Assembly (NCBI GenBank): GCA_003133345.1
Contig: PKXB01000117.1
Location: 9,405 to 24,934 of the forward strand
Direction: 5' to 3'
Length of the DNA: 15,530 bases
DNA from: Hyphomicrobiales bacterium
GTDB lineage: Bacteria > Pseudomonadota > Alphaproteobacteria > Rhizobiales > Xanthobacteraceae
Made by a program: the position numbers and the translations under genes. Numbering within the stretch: position 1 is the first letter of the stretch; each line of letters opens with the position of its first letter. The notes under the pieces are model-generated. The model was not told the DNA's origin, did not search any database, and saw only the letters and a list, made by a program, of their open reading frames with translations. This document shows positions 1 through 6,711 of this stretch, piece after piece.

Positions 1-1179
1 CAATTGCTCGATGCCGTCAAGCAGGATCATCCCGAGGTGCCGGTGGTGATGATCTCCGGTCATGGCAACGTCGAAACCGCGGTCGCCGCCATCAAGCACG
101 GCGCCTATGATTTCATCGAGAAGCCGTTCAAGGCCGACCGGCTGGTGCTGGTGGCCGAGCGCGCGCTCGAAACGTCGCGGCTCAAGCGCGAGGTCAAACA
201 ACTCAAGCAGATGGCGCCGCAGCCGGCGACACTAATGGGTCGGTCTGCGGCCATTGCGCAACTGCGCCAGACCATTGAGCGGGTGGCGCCGACCAACAGC
301 CGGATCCTTATCGTCGGTCCCTCTGGCTCAGGCAAGGAACTCACTGCGCGCACCATCCATCAAATTTCGGCCCGCGCGAATGGGCCTTTCATCGTGATCA
401 ATGCCGCCGCGATAACGCCCGATCGCATGGAGGTCGAATTGTTCGGCGTCGACCCGTCGAATGGGTCGGATGGCCGCAAGGCGGGCGCGCTGGAAGAGGC
501 GGATGGCGGCACGCTGTTTATCGACGACGTCGCCGATTTGCCGCGTGAGACGCAGAACAAGATCCTGCGCGTGCTCGTCGATCAAACATTCCAGCGAGTC
601 GGCGGCGGCACCAAAGTCGCGGTCGATGTGCGCATCATGTCGTCGACCGCGCGCAATCTTGAAGCGGAGATCGCAGACGGAAAATTCCGCGAGGATCTCT
701 ATCATCGCCTGTCGGTGGTGCCGATCCGCGTGCCGCCCTTGGCGGAGCGGCGCGAGGACATTCCCAATCTGGTCGACTATTTCATGGACCAGATTTCGCA
801 AGCGACCGGCCTGCCGAAACGCCGCATCGGAGAAGACGCCATGGCCGTGCTGCAGTCGCATAACTGGCCGGGCAATGTCCGTCAGCTGCGCAACAATATC
901 GAGCGGTTGATGATCCTGGCCGGCGGCGACCCGGATGCCGTGCTCAACGCCAGCATGCTGCCGCCCGACGTCGGCTCGATGGTGCCGACCATGCCGAACG
1001 GCAATGGGGGTGAGCACCTGATGGGACTGCCGTTGCGCGATGCGCGCGAAATGTTCGAGCGCGAATATCTGGTGGCGCAGATCAGCCGTTTCGGCGGCAA
1101 CATCTCGCGCACTGCCGAGTTCGTCGGCATGGAGCGCTCGGCGCTGCACCGCAAGCTCAAAGCGCTCGGGATCGGCTAA
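1..1179 (+). CDS. ntrX: Nitrogen-regulation response regulator NtrX (5' truncated)
   Basis: The gene is open from the window edge (frame 1), so the start and most of the receiver domain, including the phosphoacceptor Asp, lie outside. Counting residues from base 4, the receiver end is visible (ISGHG at 18-22, the conserved KPF lysine at 40), then a linker and an AAA+ domain with Walker A GPSGSGKE (105-112), Walker B GGTLFIDDV (168-176) and the FREDLYHRL arginine-finger region (228-236). A Fis-type helix-turn-helix closes the protein (366-390). Between ELFG (146-149) and GALEEADGG the GAFTGA loop that contacts sigma-54 is absent, as I recall for alphaproteobacterial NtrX in general, so it probably does not act as a classical sigma-54 activator. 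The family pairs with the membrane kinase NtrY, expected just upstream, and affects nitrogen, redox and envelope genes. The stop lies in a 10-bp palindrome (1177-1186). Confidence 0.95.
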   Translation, partial: QLLDAVKQDHPEVPVVMISGHGNVETAVAAIKHGAYDFIEKPFKADRLVLVAERALETSRLKREVKQLKQMAPQPATLMGRSAAIAQLRQTIERVAPTNSRILIVGPSGSGKELTARTIHQISARANGPFIVINAAAITPDRMEVELFGVDPSNGSDGRKAGALEEADGGTLFIDDVADLPRETQNKILRVLVDQTFQRVGGGTKVAVDVRIMSSTARNLEAEIADGKFREDLYHRLSVVPIRVPPLAERREDIPNLVDYFMDQISQATGLPKRRIGEDAMAVLQSHNWPGNVRQLRNNIERLMILAGGDPDAVLNASMLPPDVGSMVPTMPNGNGGEHLMGLPLRDAREMFEREYLVAQISRFGGNISRTAEFVGMERSALHRKLKALGIG

Positions 1180-1189
1180 CGCGTTATCA

Positions 1190-1235
1190 CGAAAAAGCCT
1201 GTCCCGGACTTGATCCGGGATGGGAACCGATTTCC
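1190..1235 (+). repeat. REP-like palindromic element, copy A of an inverted pair
   Basis: This 46-bp stretch begins CGAAAAAGCCTG and contains the hairpin TCCCGGA-cttga-TCCGGGA followed by a GGGAACCGATTTCCC near-palindrome. It matches the complement of 11446-11493 with few changes (one 2-base indel and about two substitutions). It sits in the gap after ntrX. Such dispersed palindromes are common in Bradyrhizobium-like genomes, which is recalled family knowledge and was not searched. Confidence 0.75.
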
Positions 1236-1248
1236 CGCCGGAGCCTGT

Positions 1249-1276
1249 GCTTGGGCCGGCCAAAGGCCGGACCCGA
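1249..1276. repeat. Small GC-rich palindrome before the aminotransferase
   Basis: The core CCGGCC-aaa-GGCCGG is a perfect 6-bp stem, extended by GGG/CCC with one bulged base. With the 1190-1235 element it fills most of the ntrX-to-aminotransferase gap. It has no T-tract, so it is not a convincing intrinsic terminator. It may be another dispersed palindrome. Confidence 0.4.
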
Positions 1277-1342
1277 GTGCGAAGCCCACTTCGGCGGGCG
1301 AAGGAAGGTAGGACAAGATCACGCGCAAGGAATAAGTATTCG

Positions 1343-2200
1343 ATGTCACGCATCGCCTATGTCAATGGACGCTACCTGCCGCGCGCGCAGGCAAAAGTCT
1401 CGGTCGAGGACCGCGGCTATCAGTTCGCCGACGGCGTCTACGAAGTGTGCGAGGTGCGGGGAGGGTGCCTGATCGATGAGCGCCGTCATATGGCGCGGCT
1501 CGATCTCTCTCTGAATGAACTGCGCATTGCGCGTCCGATGTCGCCGGCCGCGCTCTCGATCGTGCTGTGGGAAACCGTGCGGCGCAACCGCGTGCGCGAC
1601 GGAATCGTCTATTTGCAGATCACCCGCGGCGTCGCGCGGCGGGATTTTGCGTTTCCACCGGCGGATACGAAGGCCTCCGTGGTGGTGACCGCGCGCAGCA
1701 ACGATCTCGCCCATCTCGAACAATTGGCGGACGAGGGCATCGCCGTGATCACCGTGCCCGATATCCGCTGGCAGCGGGTGGATATCAAATCGGTGGCTTT
1801 GCTGCCGAATGTGCTGGCCAAGCAGGCGGCGCGCGATCAGGGCGCGCGCGAGGCCTGGCTGGTCGATGCGCAAGGCCGCGTCACCGAAGGCGCCTCGTCG
1901 AATGCGTGGATCGTCAGCCGCGACGGCAAGCTCATTACGCATCCGCTCGGCCGCGATATCCTGGCCGGCGTCACGCGCTCGGTCGTGGTCAATGTGCTCA
2001 AGGCGCAGGGGCTGGCATTCGAGGAACGGGCCTTCTCGGTCGACGAAGCCTATGCGGCGCGCGAAGCCTTCGTCACCTCGGCCAGCCAGACCGTGCTGCC
2101 GGTGGTGAGCATCGACGGCCGTCCGGTCGGCAATGGCGCGCCCGGGCTGATTGCCGCGGCGCTGCGGCGCGACTATCACCGCCATGCCGAAGTGGCCTGA
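1343..2200 (+). CDS. dat: D-amino-acid aminotransferase (PLP fold-type IV)
   Basis: This 285-residue class IV aminotransferase matches the usual length of D-alanine transaminases, which move amino groups between D-amino acids and 2-oxo acids to supply D-Ala/D-Glu for peptidoglycan. [10 protein letters not shown] (25-34) is the N-terminal signature. DIKS (147-150) carries the probable PLP lysine K149, followed by NVLAKQ and [10 protein letters not shown], which align well with Bacillus D-amino-acid transaminase. The ATG at 1343 is preferred because AAGGA lies 11 bases upstream and the protein then starts [10 protein letters not shown] as in relatives; the reading frame stays open upstream to 1220 through repeat DNA only. 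A gene of this kind between ntrX and hfq is typical of Hyphomicrobiales. A branched-chain aminotransferase or aminodeoxychorismate lyase is possible but less likely. Confidence 0.9.
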   Translation: MSRIAYVNGRYLPRAQAKVSVEDRGYQFADGVYEVCEVRGGCLIDERRHMARLDLSLNELRIARPMSPAALSIVLWETVRRNRVRDGIVYLQITRGVARRDFAFPPADTKASVVVTARSNDLAHLEQLADEGIAVITVPDIRWQRVDIKSVALLPNVLAKQAARDQGAREAWLVDAQGRVTEGASSNAWIVSRDGKLITHPLGRDILAGVTRSVVVNVLKAQGLAFEERAFSVDEAYAAREAFVTSASQTVLPVVSIDGRPVGNGAPGLIAAALRRDYHRHAEVA

Positions 2201-2251
2201 TTGGGTCGCGAAAAAGCGCCAAAAACTCAAGAATTTCAGCGATTTGGTGGG

Positions 2252-2263
2252 GTTGGTTCCAAC
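2252..2263. promoter_or_regulatory. 12-bp palindrome upstream of the hfq promoter
   Basis: GTTGG-TT-CCAAC is a perfect inverted repeat ending 6 bp before the candidate -35 box at 2270. Its place suits an operator, but no regulator can be assigned and a chance palindrome is possible. Confidence 0.25.
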
Positions 2264-2269
2264 TTGTGC

Positions 2270-2298
2270 TTGCACCCGGAGACCGCCTGCCATCTAAT
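2270..2298 (+). promoter_or_regulatory. Candidate sigma-70-type promoter of hfq
   Basis: TTGCAC (2270-2275) and TCTAAT (2293-2298) are separated by exactly 17 bp; the -10 box matches TATAAT at 5 of 6 positions. The expected start near 2305 leaves a leader of about 120 nt before hfq. It overlaps no gene and lies about 16 bp upstream of the sigma-54-type motif. Confidence 0.5.
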
Positions 2299-2314
2299 AG
2301 CGGCCTCTTGAGCC

Positions 2315-2329
2315 TGGCACCGCTTTTGC
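2315..2329 (+). promoter_or_regulatory. Candidate sigma-54 (-24/-12) promoter of hfq
   Basis: TGGCAC (2315-2320), five bases, then TTGC (2326-2329) reproduces the sigma-54 consensus TGGCACG-N4-TTGCW. The invariant GG (2316-2317) and GC (2328-2329) are 10 bp apart as required. Transcription would start near 2341 and give hfq a leader of about 87 nt. It would need an enhancer-binding activator such as NtrC; the adjacent NtrX lacks the loop for that job. Confidence 0.6.
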
Positions 2330-2343
2330 GTGGGGCTAAGCGG

Positions 2344-2367
2344 CGCATGCAGCGGAAATCGCATGCG
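2344..2367 (+). other. Hairpin in the hfq 5' leader
   Basis: CGCATGC (2344-2350) and GCATGCG (2361-2367) form a perfect 7-bp stem with a 10-nt loop. It would be at the very 5' end of a transcript starting near 2341 and about 60 nt upstream of the hfq start. It could affect stability or be a target of Hfq autoregulation, but the sequence shows only the structure. Confidence 0.4.
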
Positions 2368-2427
2368 GAGGGCTTGGGCAACGAAGGTCTCGCGCTTCAG
2401 ACGCGGGCAAAAAAATGGAACACGGCC

Positions 2428-2688
2428 ATGGCAGCCGAACGTGCGCAAAATCTGCAAGACACTTTTCTCAATCACGTCCGCAAAGCAAAAATCCCGCTGA
2501 CCATTTTTCTGGTCAACGGAGTTAAATTGCAGGGCGTGGTGACCTGGTTCGATAATTTCTGCGTTTTGTTACGGCGGGATGGACATTCCCAGCTCGTCTA
2601 CAAGCACGCGATATCGACCATCATGCCCGGTCACCCGATTCAGTTGTTCGAAGGCGGCGAAGAGCCGCCGGCCGGGGATAAGGTCTGA
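2428..2688 (+). CDS. hfq: RNA chaperone Hfq
   Basis: An 86-residue Sm-like protein that forms a hexameric ring, pairs small RNAs with mRNAs and affects nitrogen control in alphaproteobacteria. Q10 lies in the N-terminal helix ([12 protein letters not shown]). The Sm1 region spans [22 protein letters not shown]44 stacks RNA on the proximal face, and the Sm2 motif YKHAIST (58-64) holds the His that lines the uridine pocket. The C-terminal tail is short (about 15 residues), as usual in alphaproteobacteria. The ATG at 2428 gives the conserved start [10 protein letters not shown]; its Shine-Dalgarno (GGA, 8 bases upstream) is weak. hflX follows without a gap, so the two are almost certainly co-transcribed. 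The long open frame upstream of 2428 runs across the aminotransferase in another frame and is not coding. Confidence 0.98.
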   Translation: MAAERAQNLQDTFLNHVRKAKIPLTIFLVNGVKLQGVVTWFDNFCVLLRRDGHSQLVYKHAISTIMPGHPIQLFEGGEEPPAGDKV

Positions 2689-4053
2689 TTGGAACAACGC
2701 CAGCGTGACAAGCGCGCCGATCTGCTGAGCCCGACGACGACGGGCGCAGAGACCGGCCGCGCCATCGTCATCGAGCCGTGGCTCAAGCGCGAGATCAGGG
2801 GCGATGCCGCTCGCTCGCAGGCGGAGACGCGCACTCCGGACGCGCGCCTAGCGGAGGCCGTCGGGCTCGCGCGCGCCATCGACCTCAATGTGGTGCAGGA
2901 GGGGCTGGTCACGCTCAACCGCGTCCAGCCCGCCACTTATATCGGCACCGGCAAGGTCGATGAATTTGCCGGTTTCGTTAAGAGTCTTTCCGCATCCGTG
3001 GTGGTGATGGATTGCCCGGTCTCGCCGGTGCAGCAGCGCAATCTCGAAAAGGCCTGGGGCGCAAAGGTCATCGACCGCACCGGTTTGATCCTGGAAATCT
3101 TCGGCCGGCGCGCGCGCACGCGGGAAGGCGCGTTGCAAGTCGAACACGCCCATCTCAACTATCAAAAAAGCCGGCTGGTCCGCTCCTGGACCCATCTCGA
3201 GCGCCAGCGCGGCGGTTTCGGCTTTCTCGGCGGACCGGGCGAGACGCAGCTCGAGGCCGACCGGCGCGTGATCGAAGACCGCATCAGGCGCATCGAAGGC
3301 GAACTCGACAAGGTCAAGCGCACCCGCAAGCTGCATCGCGACAGTCGCAAGCGGGTGCCTTACCCGATCGTGGCGCTGGTCGGCTACACCAACGCCGGCA
3401 AGTCGACGCTGTTCAATCGCATGACGACGGCAAGCGTGCTGTCGGCCGACATGCTGTTCGCCACGCTCGACCCGACGTTGCGGGCGGTCGCGCTCCCGCG
3501 CGGCAACCGCATCATCCTCTCCGATACCGTCGGCTTCATCTCCGATTTGCCGACCATGCTAGTAGCGGCTTTCCGCGCCACGCTGGAGGAGGTGATCGAG
3601 GCCGATGTCATCCTGCATGTGCGCGACATGTCGCACGAGGATTCCGGTGCGCAGTCGCACGACGTCGAAAAAGTGCTCGGCGAGCTCGGCATCGAAGCCG
3701 CCGATCCTCGGCTGGTCGAGGTCTGGAACAAGATCGACCGGCTTGATACGCAAGCCCGTGCGCGGCTATTCAACCTGGCCGAACGGCAGCCAGAAGCGCG
3801 CCGGCCGGTGCTGGTGTCGGCCTTAAGCGGGGAAGGGCTCGATCGCCTCATCGTGGCGATTGAAAGGCGTTTGGCCGAAAGCCGTCAGACCATAGCGCTT
3901 TCGCTCGATCCTTCCGACGGCGCGGGGTTAAGCTGGCTCTACCGCCATTCCGAAGTGCTATCCAGGACTATGGACGCCGACGGCCGGCTGGCGGTCACCG
4001 TGCGCGCGGATGCCGAGAAAGCGGCGCGGGTGAGGGCGAAGTTCGCCGTCTAG
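2689..4053 (+). CDS. hflX: Ribosome-associated GTPase HflX
   Basis: A 454-residue GTPase that binds the large ribosomal subunit and in bacteria splits or rescues stalled ribosomes under stress. The N-terminal HflX domain (about 50-210) includes TYIGTGKVDE and the glycine-rich RGGFGFLGGPGETQLE stretch (174-189) before a coiled coil. The G domain has G1 GYTNAGKS (232-239), G3 DTVGF (279-283), G4 NKID (347-350) and G5 VSAL. An in-frame stop (the hfq TGA) lies immediately upstream, so TTG at 2689 is the first possible start; AAGG five bases before it supports initiation there. hfq-hflX linkage is widespread in proteobacteria. The stop is only 4 bp from the convergent mazG stop. Confidence 0.96.
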   Translation: MEQRQRDKRADLLSPTTTGAETGRAIVIEPWLKREIRGDAARSQAETRTPDARLAEAVGLARAIDLNVVQEGLVTLNRVQPATYIGTGKVDEFAGFVKSLSASVVVMDCPVSPVQQRNLEKAWGAKVIDRTGLILEIFGRRARTREGALQVEHAHLNYQKSRLVRSWTHLERQRGGFGFLGGPGETQLEADRRVIEDRIRRIEGELDKVKRTRKLHRDSRKRVPYPIVALVGYTNAGKSTLFNRMTTASVLSADMLFATLDPTLRAVALPRGNRIILSDTVGFISDLPTMLVAAFRATLEEVIEADVILHVRDMSHEDSGAQSHDVEKVLGELGIEAADPRLVEVWNKIDRLDTQARARLFNLAERQPEARRPVLVSALSGEGLDRLIVAIERRLAESRQTIALSLDPSDGAGLSWLYRHSEVLSRTMDADGRLAVTVRADAEKAARVRAKFAV

Positions 4054-4057
4054 CGCG

Positions 4058-4858
4058 TTATGATTTTTCCGCCGTCTTCGCCTCGTCCCAAAGGGCGTCC
4101 ATTTCGGCCAAAGTAGCGTCCTTGGGGGTCTTTCCGCGCGCGGCCAGAGCGCGTTCGATTGATCCGAAACGGCGCTCGAATTTCAAATTAGTCTGCCGCA
4201 GAACATCTTCCGGATCGGCGCCCAGATGGCGGGCGAGGTTGACCACCGCGAACAAAAGATCGCCGACCTCGGCCGCCGCCGCGGCCTTGTCGGTACTATC
4301 AAGCTCGGCCTCGATTTCGTCGGCTTCCTCGCGGATTTTGGCGAGAACGCTACGCGGGTCATTCCAGTCGAAGCCGACGCGGCCGGCCTTGTCCTGCAGC
4401 TTGAGGGCGCGGGTTAACGCGGGCAGGGCGACCGGCACCCCGGCCAACGCGGCCACGGGCGCCATTTCGCCGCGTTCGGCCTTCTCCTCGGCCTTGATAC
4501 GCTCCCACAGCCCCTCGACCGCCTTGGCGGTGCGGCCCTCGGCATCGGCGAAAACGTGCGGATGGCGGCGCACCAGCTTGGCGGTGATGGTTTCAACCAC
4601 GTCGCCGAAATCGAAGGCGCCCTGTTCCTCGGCCATGCGGGCATGGAAGGCGACCTGCAGCAGAAGGTCGCCCAGCTCGTCCTTGAGGTCGGTGAGATCG
4701 CCGCGCGCGATGGCGTCGGCCACCTCGTAGGCTTCCTCAAGCGTATAGGGCGCGATAGTGCGGAAGGTCTGCTCGAGGTCCCAGGGACAGCCGCTGCCGG
4801 GCGTGCGCAGGGCGGCCATGATTTCGATCAGCCGGGCAATATTGCGGGAAGGCTTCAC
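4058..4858 (-). CDS. mazG: Nucleoside triphosphate pyrophosphohydrolase MazG
   Basis: This protein hydrolyses (d)NTPs, including aberrant ones, to NMP and pyrophosphate and in E. coli lowers ppGpp during starvation. From the GTG start it has 266 residues, the usual length of two-domain MazG. The first MazG domain shows GCPWDLEQTF, then EEAYE (40-44) and ELGD (60-63), the ExxE...ExxD metal ligands. RRHPHVF follows. The second domain repeats the pattern with EEADEIEAE and EVGDLLF. The GTG at 4858 puts MKPSRNIARLIEIMAALR at the N-terminus, close to relatives. A TTG at 4900 with GAGG six bases upstream would add 14 unconserved residues and cannot be excluded. It is separated from the upstream minus-strand operon by about 260 bp and may have its own promoter. 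Confidence 0.95.
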   Translation of the reverse strand: MKPSRNIARLIEIMAALRTPGSGCPWDLEQTFRTIAPYTLEEAYEVADAIARGDLTDLKDELGDLLLQVAFHARMAEEQGAFDFGDVVETITAKLVRRHPHVFADAEGRTAKAVEGLWERIKAEEKAERGEMAPVAALAGVPVALPALTRALKLQDKAGRVGFDWNDPRSVLAKIREEADEIEAELDSTDKAAAAAEVGDLLFAVVNLARHLGADPEDVLRQTNLKFERRFGSIERALAARGKTPKDATLAEMDALWDEAKTAEKS

Positions 4859-4902
4859 GGGCTGAGAGCTCGTTGCGGCGGGAATAACTGACCGTAGCAA
4901 AG

Positions 4903-4917
4903 GCCGCCTCGGGCGGC
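4903..4917. other. Short GC palindrome upstream of mazG
   Basis: GCCGCC-tcg-GGCGGC forms a 6-bp stem. It lies in the 4859-5117 gap between mazG and the metallo-hydrolase gene. The rest of the gap is more AT-rich (about 4925-5040) and may hold the mazG promoter, but I see no clear -35/-10 pair and no T-tract terminator for the upstream operon. Confidence 0.3.
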
Positions 4918-5117
4918 GACCGTGGATGCCTGATTCGCATAAGACATATTATGGAATATTTCGAATAGGCGGTTAGCGGGACCACATTAAGAATGGTCAG
5001 CAGATCACTGAAAAAACAACCGTATTTATGAAATCGATCAATCGCGCGGGGCGTGGCGGCAAGCGGAGCTTTTTGTTTCATTTTCAATGGCATCAGAGCA
5101 GAACTGGAGGGAATAGA

Positions 5118-5918
5118 TTAATTGTCAGCAATCGTCATCCCATCATAAGCGGGCTCGACACCGGGCGGCAGGCTGGCGCGCAGCGCCGCGTAATCCATAT
5201 CGCTGTGCAGATTGGTCAGGATCGCCCTTTTGGGCTTCACTCGCGCGATCCAATCCAGCGCCTCATCGAGGTTGAAATGGCTTGGATGCGGCGCCTTGCG
5301 CAGGGCGTCCACGATCCAGACGTCGAGGCCGGCCAGGGCGGCCAGGCTGGCCTCCGGCAGGCTCTTGATATCGGCGGAATAGGCCACAGTGCCGAAGCGG
5401 AAGCCGAGGGACGGGATATCGCCGTGGTTTTGCAGCACCGACAGCGCCTCGATCGGGCCGCCCTGCCCGTCGATGTTGACCGCTTGCCCCGGTAGCAGCC
5501 GGTACTCGGTCAAAATCGGCGGATATTCGCTGCCCGGCGGCGTCATGAAGCAATAACCGAAGCGGGCATGCATCGAACGCGAGGTCGGCCCGTCGAGGTA
5601 GACGTCGACTTTGCGGCGCTTGTGCACGAACAGCGGGCGCAAATCGTCGATGCCGTGGGTGTGGTCGGCATGCTCATGGGTGATCAGCACGCCGTCCAGC
5701 CAATCGACTTGCGCCTCGAGCAATTGCTCGCGCAGATCCGGCGTGCAGTCGACCAAAACGCGCGTGATGTGGCCTTGGGCATTCTTGCGCTCCACCAATA
5801 AAGCACAGCGCCGCCGGCGGTTTTTCGGATTGTTCGGATCGCACGAGCCCCAGCCGAGCGCGACGCGCGGCACGCCCATGGAGGAGCCGCAACCGAGAAT
5901 GGTGAAAGTGAGACTCAT
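5118..5918 (-). CDS. MBL-fold metallo-hydrolase, PhnP-like
   Basis: A 266-residue metallo-beta-lactamase-fold hydrolase. ILGCGSSMGVPR at the N-terminus and THEHADHTHGIDDLR (metal motif HEHADH at 81-86) are typical of the group that includes the PhnP cyclic phosphodiesterase and RNase Z relatives. NHGD, AYSADIKSLP and NLHSDMDY supply the later metal-binding His/Asp positions. The N-terminal GWGSCDPNNPKNRRRRCALL stretch with two cysteines fits the additional zinc site reported for PhnP, which is inference. No phosphonate genes are nearby, so a role in phosphonate breakdown is not indicated and the substrate is unknown. The start ATG overlaps the tatD stop (ATGA), showing translational coupling in the metG-tatD-hydrolase operon conserved in Hyphomicrobiales. 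Confidence 0.9.
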   Translation of the reverse strand: MSLTFTILGCGSSMGVPRVALGWGSCDPNNPKNRRRRCALLVERKNAQGHITRVLVDCTPDLREQLLEAQVDWLDGVLITHEHADHTHGIDDLRPLFVHKRRKVDVYLDGPTSRSMHARFGYCFMTPPGSEYPPILTEYRLLPGQAVNIDGQGGPIEALSVLQNHGDIPSLGFRFGTVAYSADIKSLPEASLAALAGLDVWIVDALRKAPHPSHFNLDEALDWIARVKPKRAILTNLHSDMDYAALRASLPPGVEPAYDGMTIADN

Positions 5919-6709
5919 GCTGCGTTCGCCAAGTCGCGCGGCACTTTGTTGAACAGCCGGAAAAAATTCTCCGTGGTCTGGCGCGCGATTTCGTCTGCCG
6001 TCCCCCCGCGCGTTTGTGCCAAAATTTTCGCGGTTTCCACCACATAGGCCGGCTCGTTGCGTTTGCCGCGGTACGGCAGCGGCGCCAGATAAGGCGCATC
6101 GGTCTCGACCAGAATGCGGTCGGCCGGAAGCTCAGCCGCGATGTCGCGAAGCGCCTGTGAATTCTTGAAAGTCAGAATGCCGGTGAACGAGACGTAGTGG
6201 CCTAACTCTATGGCTTTGAAAGCCAAATCGCGGCCGCCGGTGAAGCAATGCAGCACGGCCGGGAAGGCGCCCTTCCCCGTTTCGTCCTCCAGAATCCGCG
6301 CCATGTCGGCATCGCATTCGCGCGCATGGATCACCAGCGGCAATCCGGTTTCGCGAGCCGCTGCAATGTGTTGGCGCAAACCCTGCGCCTGCGCGGCGCG
6401 CGGGCTGTTGTCGTAGTGATAATCGAGCCCGACCTCGCCGATCGCGACGACTTTGGGATTTTTCGTCAAGGCGATCAGCGCCTTCGCATCGATATCCAAT
6501 TCCTCATGGGCATTATGAGGATGCGTGCCGACCGAGCAGAAAATTTCCGGAAATTTCTCCGCGACGGCAAGCACCTGCGCGTGTTTACGCACGCGCGTGC
6601 AGATGGTGACCAGGCGGCCAATGCCGGCGGCGCGGGCGCGCGCTACCACCTCGTCCAACTCGGCGGCAAAATCCGGAAAATCCAAGTGGCAGTGGCTATC
6701 CACCAGCAT
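5915..6709 (-). CDS. tatD: TatD family metal-dependent hydrolase (DNase)
   Basis: A TIM-barrel amidohydrolase-type nuclease of about 264 residues, the usual size; TatD proteins are metal-dependent 3'-5' exonucleases linked to DNA repair and quality control. The N-terminal HxH is in VDSHCHLD (H6, H8). GEVGLDYHYD provides the catalytic Glu region, IHARE and LHCFTGG further ligands, and ETDAPYLAP the C-terminal Asp. ATG at 6709 gives the usual MLVDSHCH start. A TTG at 6715 overlapping the metG stop (TTGA) lies 7 bases from GGAGG and would add two residues, so the start is ambiguous by 6 bp. It is translationally linked to metG upstream and the metallo-hydrolase downstream. Confidence 0.96.
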   Translation of the reverse strand: MLVDSHCHLDFPDFAAELDEVVARARAAGIGRLVTICTRVRKHAQVLAVAEKFPEIFCSVGTHPHNAHEELDIDAKALIALTKNPKVVAIGEVGLDYHYDNSPRAAQAQGLRQHIAAARETGLPLVIHARECDADMARILEDETGKGAFPAVLHCFTGGRDLAFKAIELGHYVSFTGILTFKNSQALRDIAAELPADRILVETDAPYLAPLPYRGKRNEPAYVVETAKILAQTRGGTADEIARQTTENFFRLFNKVPRDLANAA

Positions 6710-6711
6710 TT

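Noticed and set aside
328..1353. 341-codon open frame on - across ntrX
   Set aside because: It is a shadow of the NtrX frame in GC-rich DNA, with His/Arg-rich composition and no known domain.
1346..2293. 315-codon open frame on - across the aminotransferase
   Set aside because: The opposite strand encodes a complete class IV aminotransferase with its catalytic lysine; this frame is its complement.
4737..5093. 118-codon frame on - upstream of and overlapping mazG
   Set aside because: It overlaps the MazG N-terminus in another frame, its residues look random, and it has no good ribosome site.
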